DNA of 8,470 nucleotides from Candidatus Hydrogenedentota bacterium (lineage in GTDB: Bacteria; Hydrogenedentota; Hydrogenedentia; Hydrogenedentales; SCBR16-9), in contig SKJD01000481.1 of NCBI GenBank assembly GCA_007116095.1, positions 1-8,470 of the forward strand. Direction: 5' to 3'. This document shows positions 1 through 6,578 of the stretch, one piece after another. The stretch's first letter is position 1; each line of letters starts with the position of its first letter. The notes beneath the pieces were generated by a model. It made no database searches, was not told where the DNA came from, and saw nothing but the letters and a program-made list of their open reading frames with translations. Both the position numbers and the translations under genes were made by a program.

Positions 1-16
1 GGACACCCGGGGGCCT

Positions 17-24
17 GTTACAAT
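17..24 (+). promoter_or_regulatory. Possible extended -10 promoter for the glycosidase-sulfatase pair
   Basis: TACAAT at 19-24 matches five of six bases of the sigma70 -10 consensus and is preceded by TG plus one base, the extended -10 arrangement. The -35 box would lie at or just outside the window edge, so it cannot be checked. Transcription would start near base 31, which leaves almost no leader for an ATG at 37 and favours the ATG at 82 as the true start of the downstream gene. Confidence 0.35.
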
Positions 25-81
25 GCTGCGACGGACATGTCAAAGCGGGGATTTACCAATGCACGGGGGGAGCGCAACGCC

Positions 82-1305
82 ATGCTGAATGCATCCAACA
101 GCCACAATTCGGTCCATGACAAAAACAACCAAAACCGTTGGCGAGACCATGCGCCGCTTCAGGCGATTCGCCGGCAACTCGCCGATTCAGAGCTGCTCAT
201 GGAGCGGGGCATTGTGCTTGAGCCGGACAGCAACAAGCCCTATTACACTGGCTATGACTACCAGACGCTCTACGACTGGGACCAATATTTCGAGGCAATT
301 ATCCAGATTTACATGGGGTGGCCGTCCGTTTACATCCAGAACGGTATTACGATCTTCCTCGATCATCAGCAGCCGGACGGCCTGATCTCCCGTTCCGTGC
401 CCAGCAACCTCTACCACGACCCGGAGCACGTGAAGCCCTTCCTCTGCCAGAGCATCCTGCTTGTCGACCAACATAATGACGAAGGACTGGACTGGGTCCT
501 GAATGATCACTATTATCCACGGCTCAAGAAATACCTGGACTACTGGCTCCAGGCCATGGACAGCAACGACAATGACCTGAGCGAGTGGATGAGCGCACCA
601 CACACCGGCATGGACAACCAGCATGCGCGTGCGGGATGGTGGGAAGACCGCATCAGTGAAGGGGTTGATCTGAACAGCTACCTCTACCTGGAACTGCTTG
701 CCTTTGCCAAACTGGCGGAACGCTATGGGCAGACCGATGACGCGGCAAGCTACCGCCAGGCAGCTCGACAACTCCGGGAACGCATCCAGGAATTGCTCTG
801 GGATGCACAGAACGGCTTTTATTACGACCGCCATGTCAAAACGGGACAACCGATCCGGGTGCGGAGCATCGCCGGCTTTACCCCACTTTGGGCGGGTATC
901 AGCACTCCGGAACAAGCCGAGCGCCTGGTGACGGAACACCTGAGCCGTGAAGACGCCTTTTGGTCGCCCTGGCCGTTGGCCACGCTCGCGCGCTCGGAAC
1001 CGGGCTACAGCGCCACCCTTCTGGAGAAAGACCTGGGCTGTAACTGGCGCGCCACGGTCTGGATTCCCACGAATTACATGGTTTACCATGGGCTGCGCCG
1101 TTATGGTTATGACAGTCTGGCCACCACCCTGGCGGATCGTACGGGCGCTCTGGTGCAGCAGTCCGGAAACCGGGAATGGTACGATGCGGAAAGCGGCGCC
1201 GGTTGTGGCTTGGACCCCTTCTGGGGCTGGAGTCTCCTGGCCCATTTCATGGCCTTTGAAGAAGAACACGGCGTCAACCCAAATCCCAACCTGAACTGCG
1301 AGTAA
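82..1305 (+). CDS. GH63/trehalase-like glycoside hydrolase
   Basis: Predicted inverting glycosidase with an (alpha/alpha)6-barrel, 407 residues, no signal peptide, so probably cytosolic. Visible family landmarks: DWDQYF at residues 65-70 (the WDxYF barrel motif of trehalase and GH63 enzymes), TGMDNQ at 175-180 with D178 as the expected general acid, WRATVWIPTNY at 322-332 (usually WRGPVWPPxNY), and NREWYD at 363-368 with E365 as the expected general base, followed by the usual glycine-rich stretch and FWGWSLL. Family relatives include trehalases and mannosylglycerate and glucosylglycerate hydrolases. Those compatible-solute hydrolases are about this size and cytosolic, so that role is a reasonable guess, but substrate cannot be read from the sequence. 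I chose the ATG at 82 because GGGGGGAG lies 9 bases before it; an in-frame ATG at 37 has no Shine-Dalgarno and would add 15 residues. A sulfatase gene follows after 6 bp, so the two are probably co-transcribed. Confidence 0.85.
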   Translation: MLNASNSHNSVHDKNNQNRWRDHAPLQAIRRQLADSELLMERGIVLEPDSNKPYYTGYDYQTLYDWDQYFEAIIQIYMGWPSVYIQNGITIFLDHQQPDGLISRSVPSNLYHDPEHVKPFLCQSILLVDQHNDEGLDWVLNDHYYPRLKKYLDYWLQAMDSNDNDLSEWMSAPHTGMDNQHARAGWWEDRISEGVDLNSYLYLELLAFAKLAERYGQTDDAASYRQAARQLRERIQELLWDAQNGFYYDRHVKTGQPIRVRSIAGFTPLWAGISTPEQAERLVTEHLSREDAFWSPWPLATLARSEPGYSATLLEKDLGCNWRATVWIPTNYMVYHGLRRYGYDSLATTLADRTGALVQQSGNREWYDAESGAGCGLDPFWGWSLLAHFMAFEEEHGVNPNPNLNCE

Positions 1306-1311
1306 TCGTTC

Positions 1312-2916
1312 ATGAAAGAAGCTCTTCGCCGCCTACAGGCCCTGGAAAGCAAGCTGTTCAGTCCCTTGTTCCGTTATTTGGTCCGTCACCTGGCCCCGGC
1401 CATGTTGGCCTTCGCTTTTTCTTGGGGCGCGGTCGGGCATGCAGCGGCAAGTGAAACCGCTTCCACGGCGCAATCCGAAGCGCACCGTCCAAATATCATC
1501 TATATCCTGGCCGACGACATGGGCTATGGCGATGTTGGCTTCATGGGACAAGAACGCATACAGACCCCGGAGATGGACCGCTTAGCCGCCGAAGGCATGG
1601 TCTTCACCCAGCATTACGCAGGCTCGACGATCTGCACCCCCTCCCGGGCCGCCTTGATGACCGGGATGCACACGGGCCGGGTCCATGCCGATCGCAACGA
1701 TGTGAACCGCACCATTCAGCCGCAGGAAAAAACGGTGGCGGAAGTACTGCAGGAAGCGGGCTATCGCACGCATTTTGTCGGCAAATGGGGCTTGGGCGGG
1801 GCGGCCATGCCGGACGATCCCTATGTGGCGGAAAGCCATTGGGAAATGGGTCCGGGCACACTCATTCCGGAGCAGGTACATGCCATTCCCTCGAATCGCG
1901 GTTTCCATACGTCCCTGGCCTACCTGAACCAGGTCTACGCCCACCTGTATTTCCCGATGTACCTCTGGCGGGAGGATCAGAAGATGCTGATCCCCGGTAA
2001 TCAGTCTCCCCGCTATGAAGAGCGCAAGGTCTACTCCCACGATCTCTTCGAGGAAGAGACACTGCGCATCCTGCGGGAAGCGGACGGTGACGCCCCGCTC
2101 TACCTCCAACTCTCCTACACGATTCCACACCGCGAGACCAAGGCGCCGCCCTGCTTCAATCCATATAACGACACCGACTGGCCGGAAGTAGAGCAGGCCT
2201 ATGCCGCAATGATCACTTACCTCGACGCCACCGTGGGACGCATTCTCGATGCAGTGGCGGAAAATCCCCAACTTGCGGAGAATACGCTCATCATTCTAAC
2301 CAGCGACAATGGGGGCCAGCATACCGACGGACACAGCGCCTACTTTTTTGAGAGCGGCGGCCCCTTACGCGGACACAAGCGCGATCTTTACGAGGGCGGC
2401 ATCCGCGTGCCGACGGCAATACATTGGGGAGGGGTAATCGATCCGGGGAGCACAACGGATCATGTATCCACATTCTGGGATTTTTTGCCCACGGCGGCGG
2501 AATTGGCGGGAACGGCTGTGCTGGGAGGACTGGATGGCATATCCTTCGCGCCCACACTGACTGGGGAAGGCGATCAGCCCGCCCATGATCTGTTGTATTG
2601 GGTATTCTACGAAGGCGTCGGCGGTCCGGCGCCGGATGGCGGGATACATACGCCCCAGCGTGTGGCCGTGCGGCAGGGAGCGTGGAAGTTGCTGGTGCTG
2701 GCGAACGATACCGTGGAATTGTACAACCTGAAAACCGACCCGGGTGAAACGCAAAATCTGGCAGACGAAGAACCGGAGCGCCTTCAGACCCTGCTCTCCC
2801 GCGCCAAAGAAGAAACCTTGCGCCGGCCCGAAGGACCCGACCCCATGATTCGGGAACTGAGTGTCTTCGACGACGTATCACCGCCCTGGCCAGATGCGGA
2901 TAACCCTACCGAATAG
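1312..2916 (+). CDS. Exported formylglycine-dependent sulfatase (arylsulfatase family S1)
   Basis: Predicted sulfate-ester hydrolase, 534 residues, full length. A long basic N-region is followed by a hydrophobic core around residues 28-41 and a likely signal-peptidase site near GHA-AA (42-46), so the mature enzyme should be periplasmic or secreted; a start at M31 would also leave a short hydrophobic leader. The mature part opens with RPNIIYILADDMGYGD, with D68 and D69 as calcium ligands. CTPSR at 108-112 carries C108, which needs oxidation to formylglycine; no maturase gene is in the window. Further expected active-site residues are K158 (GKWG), H273 (PHRE), D332 and N333 (SDNGG), and K356 (RGHKRDLYEGGIRVP). 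The C-terminus has the usual LYNLKTDPGETQNLA motif. The histidine of the common GKWHLG motif is glycine here. It sits 6 bp after the glycosidase gene with a weak ribosome site (GAGTAA), consistent with translational coupling. The substrate, carbohydrate or aryl sulfate, is not determinable. Confidence 0.93.
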   Translation: MKEALRRLQALESKLFSPLFRYLVRHLAPAMLAFAFSWGAVGHAAASETASTAQSEAHRPNIIYILADDMGYGDVGFMGQERIQTPEMDRLAAEGMVFTQHYAGSTICTPSRAALMTGMHTGRVHADRNDVNRTIQPQEKTVAEVLQEAGYRTHFVGKWGLGGAAMPDDPYVAESHWEMGPGTLIPEQVHAIPSNRGFHTSLAYLNQVYAHLYFPMYLWREDQKMLIPGNQSPRYEERKVYSHDLFEEETLRILREADGDAPLYLQLSYTIPHRETKAPPCFNPYNDTDWPEVEQAYAAMITYLDATVGRILDAVAENPQLAENTLIILTSDNGGQHTDGHSAYFFESGGPLRGHKRDLYEGGIRVPTAIHWGGVIDPGSTTDHVSTFWDFLPTAAELAGTAVLGGLDGISFAPTLTGEGDQPAHDLLYWVFYEGVGGPAPDGGIHTPQRVAVRQGAWKLLVLANDTVELYNLKTDPGETQNLADEEPERLQTLLSRAKEETLRRPEGPDPMIRELSVFDDVSPPWPDADNPTE

Positions 2917-2956
2917 CTGGGCGCATAGCGTAAATATATCCCCCGCTTTTTGAAAC

Positions 2957-3718
2957 TCAGTCTTGCGAGAAATCACTCTCCGGCATGTTCCATTCGGCCT
3001 GGGTATAGAGGTCTTTGCGGTGCTGGTAGAGACGATAGGCCACGCTTTGCTGGCGATCATTGCGGTAGATGCCCACAATGTCTTGCAGCCGCACCGTCGC
3101 TACGCCGTCTGGTTCTCCCCAGATAGTAAGCAAATTAAGCTGCACATACTCGTCAACAATATCGTGCACGAAGCCCAAGGCCTGGATAAAGTCGCTTTCC
3201 GAGGCAATGCGGCAATTCACCAATTGGCCGGTATCCCGTGCGGTCTCCAGTTCAGAAATCATACAATCAAGGGGATCCTCCGCAAACTCCTCCTCCTCCA
3301 ACACCACTTGCGTGGGAAGCTGCTGTTGTTGCAACCAGGCAATGCGACAGAGGTGCCGCGTGTTCTGCATGATCTGGCGGATTTGTCGAATGGACACCGT
3401 AGTCAGACCGTCGGGCAGCCCTTCCCAGTCCAGCTCCTGCACAATACAGGTCTCATCCCCCAAACTGCGCACGAGCCCGATCACCGGCTGTTCCAAGTCA
3501 TGGGGATTGGCGTGGATCTGAAGCAAGGTTCCCTTTTCACGGGCCTCCTGCAGGATCTTCATGAACAAATCGCCACGATTGGCGTTTCGCAATATCTCGC
3601 GCAGTAATTCTTCACTCACGCTATGGGGGATTCCTTCATTTTCGTTCGTTTTGGCTGCACGTAATGGGGTTCTCAACGCAACCCGGTCGAATTTCCGGCT
3701 GAAAGACCCGGACACCAT
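2957..3718 (-). CDS. Hypothetical protein with two tandem small beta-barrel-like domains
   Basis: Not recognised as a named family. The 253-residue product is soluble, with no signal peptide or membrane segment. It contains a diverged duplication: residues 81-117 and 182-218 align without gaps at an offset of 101, sharing about 13 of 37 positions, with the key pattern G-x-V near the start, then G-x-P-D-G-x-x-T-V and I-x-x-I at the end. Each copy is preceded by a short helix and a strand (G63 TLLQIH against G164 QLVNCR). The strand pattern with a central DG turn resembles Sm-like or SH3-like small barrels, which often bind RNA or peptides; that is inference only. An acidic linker (about 139-150) joins the copies. 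The start is uncertain: ATG at 3718 has AGGA 14 bases upstream, while GTG at 3619 has AAGGAA 11 bases upstream and would give 220 residues without losing any repeat. It is convergent with the sulfatase gene, 40 bp apart. Confidence 0.75.
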   Translation of the reverse strand: MVSGSFSRKFDRVALRTPLRAAKTNENEGIPHSVSEELLREILRNANRGDLFMKILQEAREKGTLLQIHANPHDLEQPVIGLVRSLGDETCIVQELDWEGLPDGLTTVSIRQIRQIMQNTRHLCRIAWLQQQQLPTQVVLEEEEFAEDPLDCMISELETARDTGQLVNCRIASESDFIQALGFVHDIVDEYVQLNLLTIWGEPDGVATVRLQDIVGIYRNDRQQSVAYRLYQHRKDLYTQAEWNMPESDFSQD

Positions 3719-3823
3719 GATACGTACGTGTTTCCTGTCAGAAAGTTACGTGCTGTTGCCCTGCCATTGCAACTTTTCCACCAGATGGACGGGACAAGAT
3801 GCTACAACCAGTAATTATGCATA

Positions 3824-3864
3824 CGTCGGCGTCTTCGGGGTGCTGTGTACCCGAAGCGCCGACG
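3824..3864. repeat. Long imperfect inverted repeat (hairpin)
   Basis: The left arm CGTCGGCG (3824-3831) plus CTTCGGG (3833-3839) pairs with the right arm CCCGAAG (3850-3856) plus CGCCGACG (3857-3864). This makes 15 base pairs with one bulged T at 3832 and a loop of ten bases (3840-3849). No T-run follows on either strand, so it is not a standard intrinsic terminator. On the minus strand it lies just upstream of a weak -10-like box for the hypothetical gene. On the plus strand it is followed within about 8 bases by AGGAGG. It could be an operator, an RNA structure or a dispersed intergenic repeat; the sequence alone does not decide. Confidence 0.8.
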
Positions 3865-3971
3865 CATTGACAGGAGGTAATGAGAGGAGGCCGTGCAGGA
3901 AACCCAGAGCCACAAAAGCACTTTTACAAAGCCGTATTGGGCCTGGGAATGGTGTGTAGCCTACGTTGAAA

Positions 3972-4012
3972 AGCAAAAATTCAGGGGAAAGCCGCTCACG
4001 GCTGCCTTCCCC
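3972..4012 (-). terminator. Intrinsic terminator of fumC
   Basis: Reading the minus strand, about 22 bases after the fumC stop there is a hairpin: GGGGAA then, after a three-base bulge, AGCCG, a short loop, CGGCT and TTCCCC (plus-strand positions 3984-4012). It is followed by a T-rich stretch complementary to the A-run at 3974-3979. Eleven base pairs plus a downstream T-tract fit a Rho-independent terminator. The bulge weakens it somewhat. Confidence 0.65.
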
Positions 4013-4034
4013 GGTGAATCAAACGGTATTATTA

Positions 4035-5426
4035 TCAGTCGGAAGGCCCAATCATCTTGCTCGGGTCCACGGTAACCTCAAATTCTTCCGCGGTCATAAA
4101 GCCCAGCTTGATGGCCTCATCCTTGAGGGTCGTGTTGTTGGTATAGGCGGTCTTGGCAATCTTCGCGGAGTTGTTGTAACCGATCTTGCTGTTGAGCGCC
4201 GTCACCAGCATCAGGGAGTTATCCAGGTGCTGCTTAATCATCGTCTCGTTCGGCTGAATGCCCACAACGCAATTCTCGCGGAAGGAGTTCGCAGAGTCGG
4301 CCAGCAGACGAATCGACTGTAGCAGGTTGTAGGCGATGACCGGCTTGAAAACGTTCAGCTCGAAATTGCCCGAGGCGCCGCCGATGTTGATGGCGACATC
4401 GTTGCCCATGACCTGCGCGGCCACCATGGTCATCGCTTCGGACTGAGTCGGGTTGACCTTGCCCGGCATGATGCTTGAGCCCGGCTCGTTGGCGGGTAGA
4501 ATCAGTTCGGCGAGGCCGCAACGCGGCCCGCTGCCCAGCCAGCGAATGTCGTTGGCAATCTTCATGAAGCTGGCGGCGATGGTCTTCATGGCGCCAGAGC
4601 ACATGACCATTGCGTCGTGCGCAGCCAGCGCCTCAAACATGTTCGGAGCCGAAGTGAAGGTGTGACCGGTCAGCTCGGAAATCTTCTGGGCCATCTTCTC
4701 GGCATAGCCCTTTTTCGTGTTCAGGCCGGTACCGACCGCCGTACCGCCGATGGCCAGCTCACCCAGGTGCGGCAAGCACATCTTCACACGCTGTACACCA
4801 TATTCCACCTGCTTGGCGTAGCCGGAAAACTCCTGCCCCAGCGTCAAGGGGGTGGCGTCCGTCAGGTGGGTCCGGCCAATCTTGATGATGTCCTTGAAAC
4901 GCTCGGAGAGTTGCTCCAGAGAGACATGGAACTTCTCCAGGGCCGGCAGCAGCCGATCATGGATTTCATCCACCACCGCAATACTCATGGCCGTAGGAAA
5001 GGTGTCATTCGAGGACTGGGACATGTTCACGTGGTCATTCGGGTCGACCGGGTCTTTGCTGCCCATTTCCCCACCCAGAATCTGGATGGCCCGATTCGCA
5101 ATCACCTCGTTGACGTTCATGTTCGATTGCGTACCGCTACCGGTCTGCCACACGACCAGCGGAAAATGATCCATGAGTTCGCCATGAATCACCTCGTCGG
5201 AGGCTTCACAGATGGCGTGACAGAGGCGCTCGTCCAGCTTCCCCATTTCAAGGTTCACCAGGGCCGCCGCCTTTTTCAGGTAGCCAAAGGCGACAATGAG
5301 CTCCTGGGGCATTATTTCGCCCCCGATTTTGAAATTTACCAGGGAGCGAGCCGTCTGACAGCCGTAATACTTGTCGGCTGGCACACGCATTTCCCCCATC
5401 GTGTCCCGTTCAATCCGATATTCCAT
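4035..5426 (-). CDS. fumC: Class II fumarate hydratase
   Basis: Catalyses reversible hydration of fumarate to L-malate in the cytosolic TCA cycle, as a homotetramer without an iron-sulfur cluster. The 463-residue product is the normal length. Landmarks: GSGTQSN at 96-102, [16 protein letters not shown] at 131-146, [10 protein letters not shown] at 184-193 with the catalytic-region H187, and the superfamily signature [11 protein letters not shown] at 316-326 with the catalytic serine in the mobile SS loop. The C-terminal domain is complete ([10 protein letters not shown], 416-425). These features separate it from the related aspartase and argininosuccinate lyase. The ATG at 5426 has AAGGG 10 bases upstream. 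It has its own promoter near 5503-5531 and its own terminator, so it is likely monocistronic. FumC enzymes tolerate oxidants and low iron better than iron-sulfur fumarases; whether it is stress-controlled here is unknown. Confidence 0.97.
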   Translation of the reverse strand: MEYRIERDTMGEMRVPADKYYGCQTARSLVNFKIGGEIMPQELIVAFGYLKKAAALVNLEMGKLDERLCHAICEASDEVIHGELMDHFPLVVWQTGSGTQSNMNVNEVIANRAIQILGGEMGSKDPVDPNDHVNMSQSSNDTFPTAMSIAVVDEIHDRLLPALEKFHVSLEQLSERFKDIIKIGRTHLTDATPLTLGQEFSGYAKQVEYGVQRVKMCLPHLGELAIGGTAVGTGLNTKKGYAEKMAQKISELTGHTFTSAPNMFEALAAHDAMVMCSGAMKTIAASFMKIANDIRWLGSGPRCGLAELILPANEPGSSIMPGKVNPTQSEAMTMVAAQVMGNDVAINIGGASGNFELNVFKPVIAYNLLQSIRLLADSANSFRENCVVGIQPNETMIKQHLDNSLMLVTALNSKIGYNNSAKIAKTAYTNNTTLKDEAIKLGFMTAEEFEVTVDPSKMIGPSD

Positions 5427-5490
5427 GGCAGATCTACCCTTCGTTGGTGGTTGTCATTGGAAAAAGTACGCTGAACCGCGTCTTTTCAGG

Positions 5491-5521
5491 CAAAACGGCG
5501 CTATTTTAACACAAAACGGCG
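5491..5521 (-). repeat. 10-bp direct repeat bracketing the fumC -10 box
   Basis: CAAAACGGCG occurs exactly at 5491-5500 and again at 5512-5521 on the plus strand, 21 bp apart start to start, which is close to two helical turns. One copy covers the expected transcription start of fumC and the other lies in the spacer between its -35 and -10 boxes. The same-face spacing suits a pair of protein binding sites, most simply a repressor. Confidence 0.6.
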
Positions 5522-5531
5522 ACATATGCAA
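5503..5531 (-). promoter_or_regulatory. sigma70-type promoter of fumC
   Basis: On the minus strand TTGCAT (5531-5526) and TAAAAT (5508-5503) are separated by exactly 17 bases. The -10 matches five of six consensus bases; the -35 matches only its TTG. Immediately upstream of the -35 are two A-tracts (complements of the T-runs at 5533-5537 and 5542-5545) that resemble an UP element. The start of transcription would fall near 5496, giving a leader of about 70 bases before the fumC ATG. Confidence 0.7.
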
Positions 5532-5696
5532 GTTTTTCGAGTTTTCGCGCCGTAGATTCCGCGCAACCAAGTCTCCGATTTCCCAACGGTTATCGGCGTC
5601 AGGCCGGGAGTTCTGCCATGTTTTCCAATAAATAAAGGACAAGCAAGGCGCGCCATATTCACATCATCCACCAGATTCCAGATGTTCAATTAATGC

Positions 5697-5741
5697 GTTG
5701 TGCAGGGTGCTCCCGGCTCATTCCGGCACACCCTGCGCAAC
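5697..5741. repeat. Stem-loop downstream of tpx
   Basis: GTTGTGCAGGGTG (5697-5709) pairs with CACCCTGCGCAAC (5729-5741): 13 pairs including one G-U when read as RNA, with a smaller CCGG/CCGG helix (5713-5716 with 5723-5726) inside the loop. It lies 62 bp beyond the tpx stop and could end or protect the 3' end of the tpx mRNA, but no T-run follows on the minus strand, so it is not a textbook terminator. Confidence 0.55.
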
Positions 5742-5802
5742 ACAACGAGGTCATTATTGTAGAGAATTGACAGGACCTTTCGGGAGGCCCCGATACAAAC
5801 GA

Positions 5803-6318
5803 TTACAGGGCGGCCTTCGCGGCCTTGATTGCGGCGTCGTAGTCCGGATGCTCGGTCACTTCGGTGACATACTCGGCATGGACAATCTTGTCCTGGGCGT
5901 CCACCACGAACACGGCCCGGGAGTTCAGTCGTAGCTCTTTGATGTGCGTGCCCCAGGCATCGCCAAAGTTCAGATCAAAATGGTCCGAAAGCGCCTGGAT
6001 ATTCGAGGCTTCCGCCGCGCCGCACCAACGGGCCTGTGCGAACGGCAGGTCGGCGCTTACGCAGTAGACCTGTACCGAGTCGCCCAAGGCCTCGGCTTCC
6101 TGGTTGAAACGACGGGTCTGCTGATCGCAGACACCGGTGTCCAGCGAGGGCACCACGCTGAGAATGCGCACCTTGCCGCTGGTATCCTTCAGACCGACTT
6201 TGGTCAATTTATTGTCCAGCAAGGCAAAATCAGGGGCATCCTGCCCGGCTGCCAGCTTGGGGCCAATCAGCGTGATGGGATTGCCCTTAAATGTCACTTC
6301 GCCTGTACGTTCTTTCAT
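5803..6318 (-). CDS. tpx: Thiol peroxidase (atypical 2-Cys peroxiredoxin)
   Basis: Reduces hydrogen peroxide and alkyl hydroperoxides using thioredoxin. The 171-residue product matches the usual Tpx length and opens with the family pattern VTFKGNPITLIG. The peroxidatic cysteine is C64 in PSLDTGVCDQQTRRF, with T61 of the Thr-x-x-Cys active site. The resolving cysteine is C99 in SADLPFAQARWCG, the Tpx-specific position about 35 residues downstream that allows an intramolecular disulfide. A third cysteine (C86) matches one also present in the E. coli protein. I chose the ATG at 6318 because AAGGAG lies 7 bases upstream and it fits the family N-terminus; the frame stays open to 6444 but that extension has no family features. 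The gene stands alone, on the same strand as fumC but 376 bp away, and is divergent from dam. Confidence 0.96.
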   Translation of the reverse strand: MKERTGEVTFKGNPITLIGPKLAAGQDAPDFALLDNKLTKVGLKDTSGKVRILSVVPSLDTGVCDQQTRRFNQEAEALGDSVQVYCVSADLPFAQARWCGAAEASNIQALSDHFDLNFGDAWGTHIKELRLNSRAVFVVDAQDKIVHAEYVTEVTEHPDYDAAIKAAKAAL

Positions 6319-6432
6319 GCAATTTCTCCTTCCAGTAATAGGGTATTGTGTATTCGGGTCTCGGTTAAGACCTGCGAACGGCGGCTCCAGCACAAAAATA
6401 ACCGTACTCCTGTCCGACCGGATCGCAGCCCC

Positions 6433-6444
6433 TTGTTTAAGCAA
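6433..6444. promoter_or_regulatory. Imperfect palindrome in the tpx-dam divergent region
   Basis: TTGTTTAAGCAA is symmetric at ten of twelve positions and sits between the divergent tpx and dam genes, flanked by two GATC sites (6421-6424 and 6455-6458). It might be a regulator site, but a short AT-rich palindrome of this kind can easily occur by chance. I could not find a convincing tpx promoter around it. Confidence 0.2.
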
Positions 6445-6519
6445 ACATTGCCCTGATCCCCCCTATTCCGACACAACACCGCAACACCCGGAAATGGCAT
6501 CACCCCACCCCACAGCGGC

Positions 6520-6525
6520 TATAAT
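6520..6525 (+). promoter_or_regulatory. -10 box of the dam promoter
   Basis: A perfect TATAAT stands at 6520-6525, with the expected start near 6532, so the leader to the ATG at 6579 would be about 47 bases. No good -35 is present at 16-18 bp spacing (GCATCA at 17), so the promoter would be weak or activator-dependent if real. Confidence 0.45.
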
Positions 6526-6578
6526 GGCAGCCCCATGTAGCCACCCTCACTTGAATGAGAAAGGAAATCCCACGCCCC

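Larger units (their letters stand above)
3719..4034. other. Non-coding interval between fumC and the duplicated-domain gene
   Basis: About 316 bases without a convincing gene. It holds the fumC terminator (3984-4012), a long inverted repeat (3824-3864), two AGGAGG boxes on the plus strand (3872-3877 and 3885-3890), and a weak minus-strand -10-like CATAAT (3814-3819) that could serve the gene ending at 2957 but has no recognisable -35. Two short plus-strand reading frames follow the AGGAGG boxes (ATG 3880 to TGA 3969, and GTG 3893 to 4075), but both start codons are only 2 bases from the nearest box and the longer one runs through the fumC terminator into the fumC 3' end. Confidence 0.6.
5427..5802. 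other. Intergenic region between fumC and tpx
   Basis: About 376 bases without a credible gene. The fumC-proximal part holds the fumC promoter, with A-tracts just upstream of its -35 and a 10-bp direct repeat around its -10. The middle part (about 5550-5690) shows nothing I can identify. The tpx-proximal part holds a 13-bp stem-loop (5697-5741) and a short GC hairpin near 5773-5790, either of which may mark the end of the tpx transcript. Short reading frames on the minus strand (for example from 5689) lack ribosome sites and overlap the promoter. Confidence 0.6.

Noticed and set aside
187..1269. 360-codon open frame on the minus strand opposite the glycosidase
   Set aside because: It is antisense to a gene with clear family motifs; its translation shows no recognisable domain and its composition is that expected of a GC-rich reverse frame.
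4617..5474. 285-codon plus-strand frame opposite fumC
   Set aside because: Mirror frame of a well-conserved fumarase, with no motifs and no ribosome site of note.
5501..5689. Small minus-strand frames between tpx and fumC
   Set aside because: No ribosome site; they run through the fumC promoter and -10 box.
5767..5797. Plus-strand TTGACA near 5767 as an antisense promoter into tpx
   Set aside because: The only -10-like sequence (GATACA at 5792) is 19 bp away and poor; a single perfect -35 hexamer is not enough.
6319..6444. N-terminal extension of Tpx by 42 residues
   Set aside because: The ATG at 6318 has an ideal AAGGAG and matches the normal Tpx N-terminus; the extension has no family similarity.
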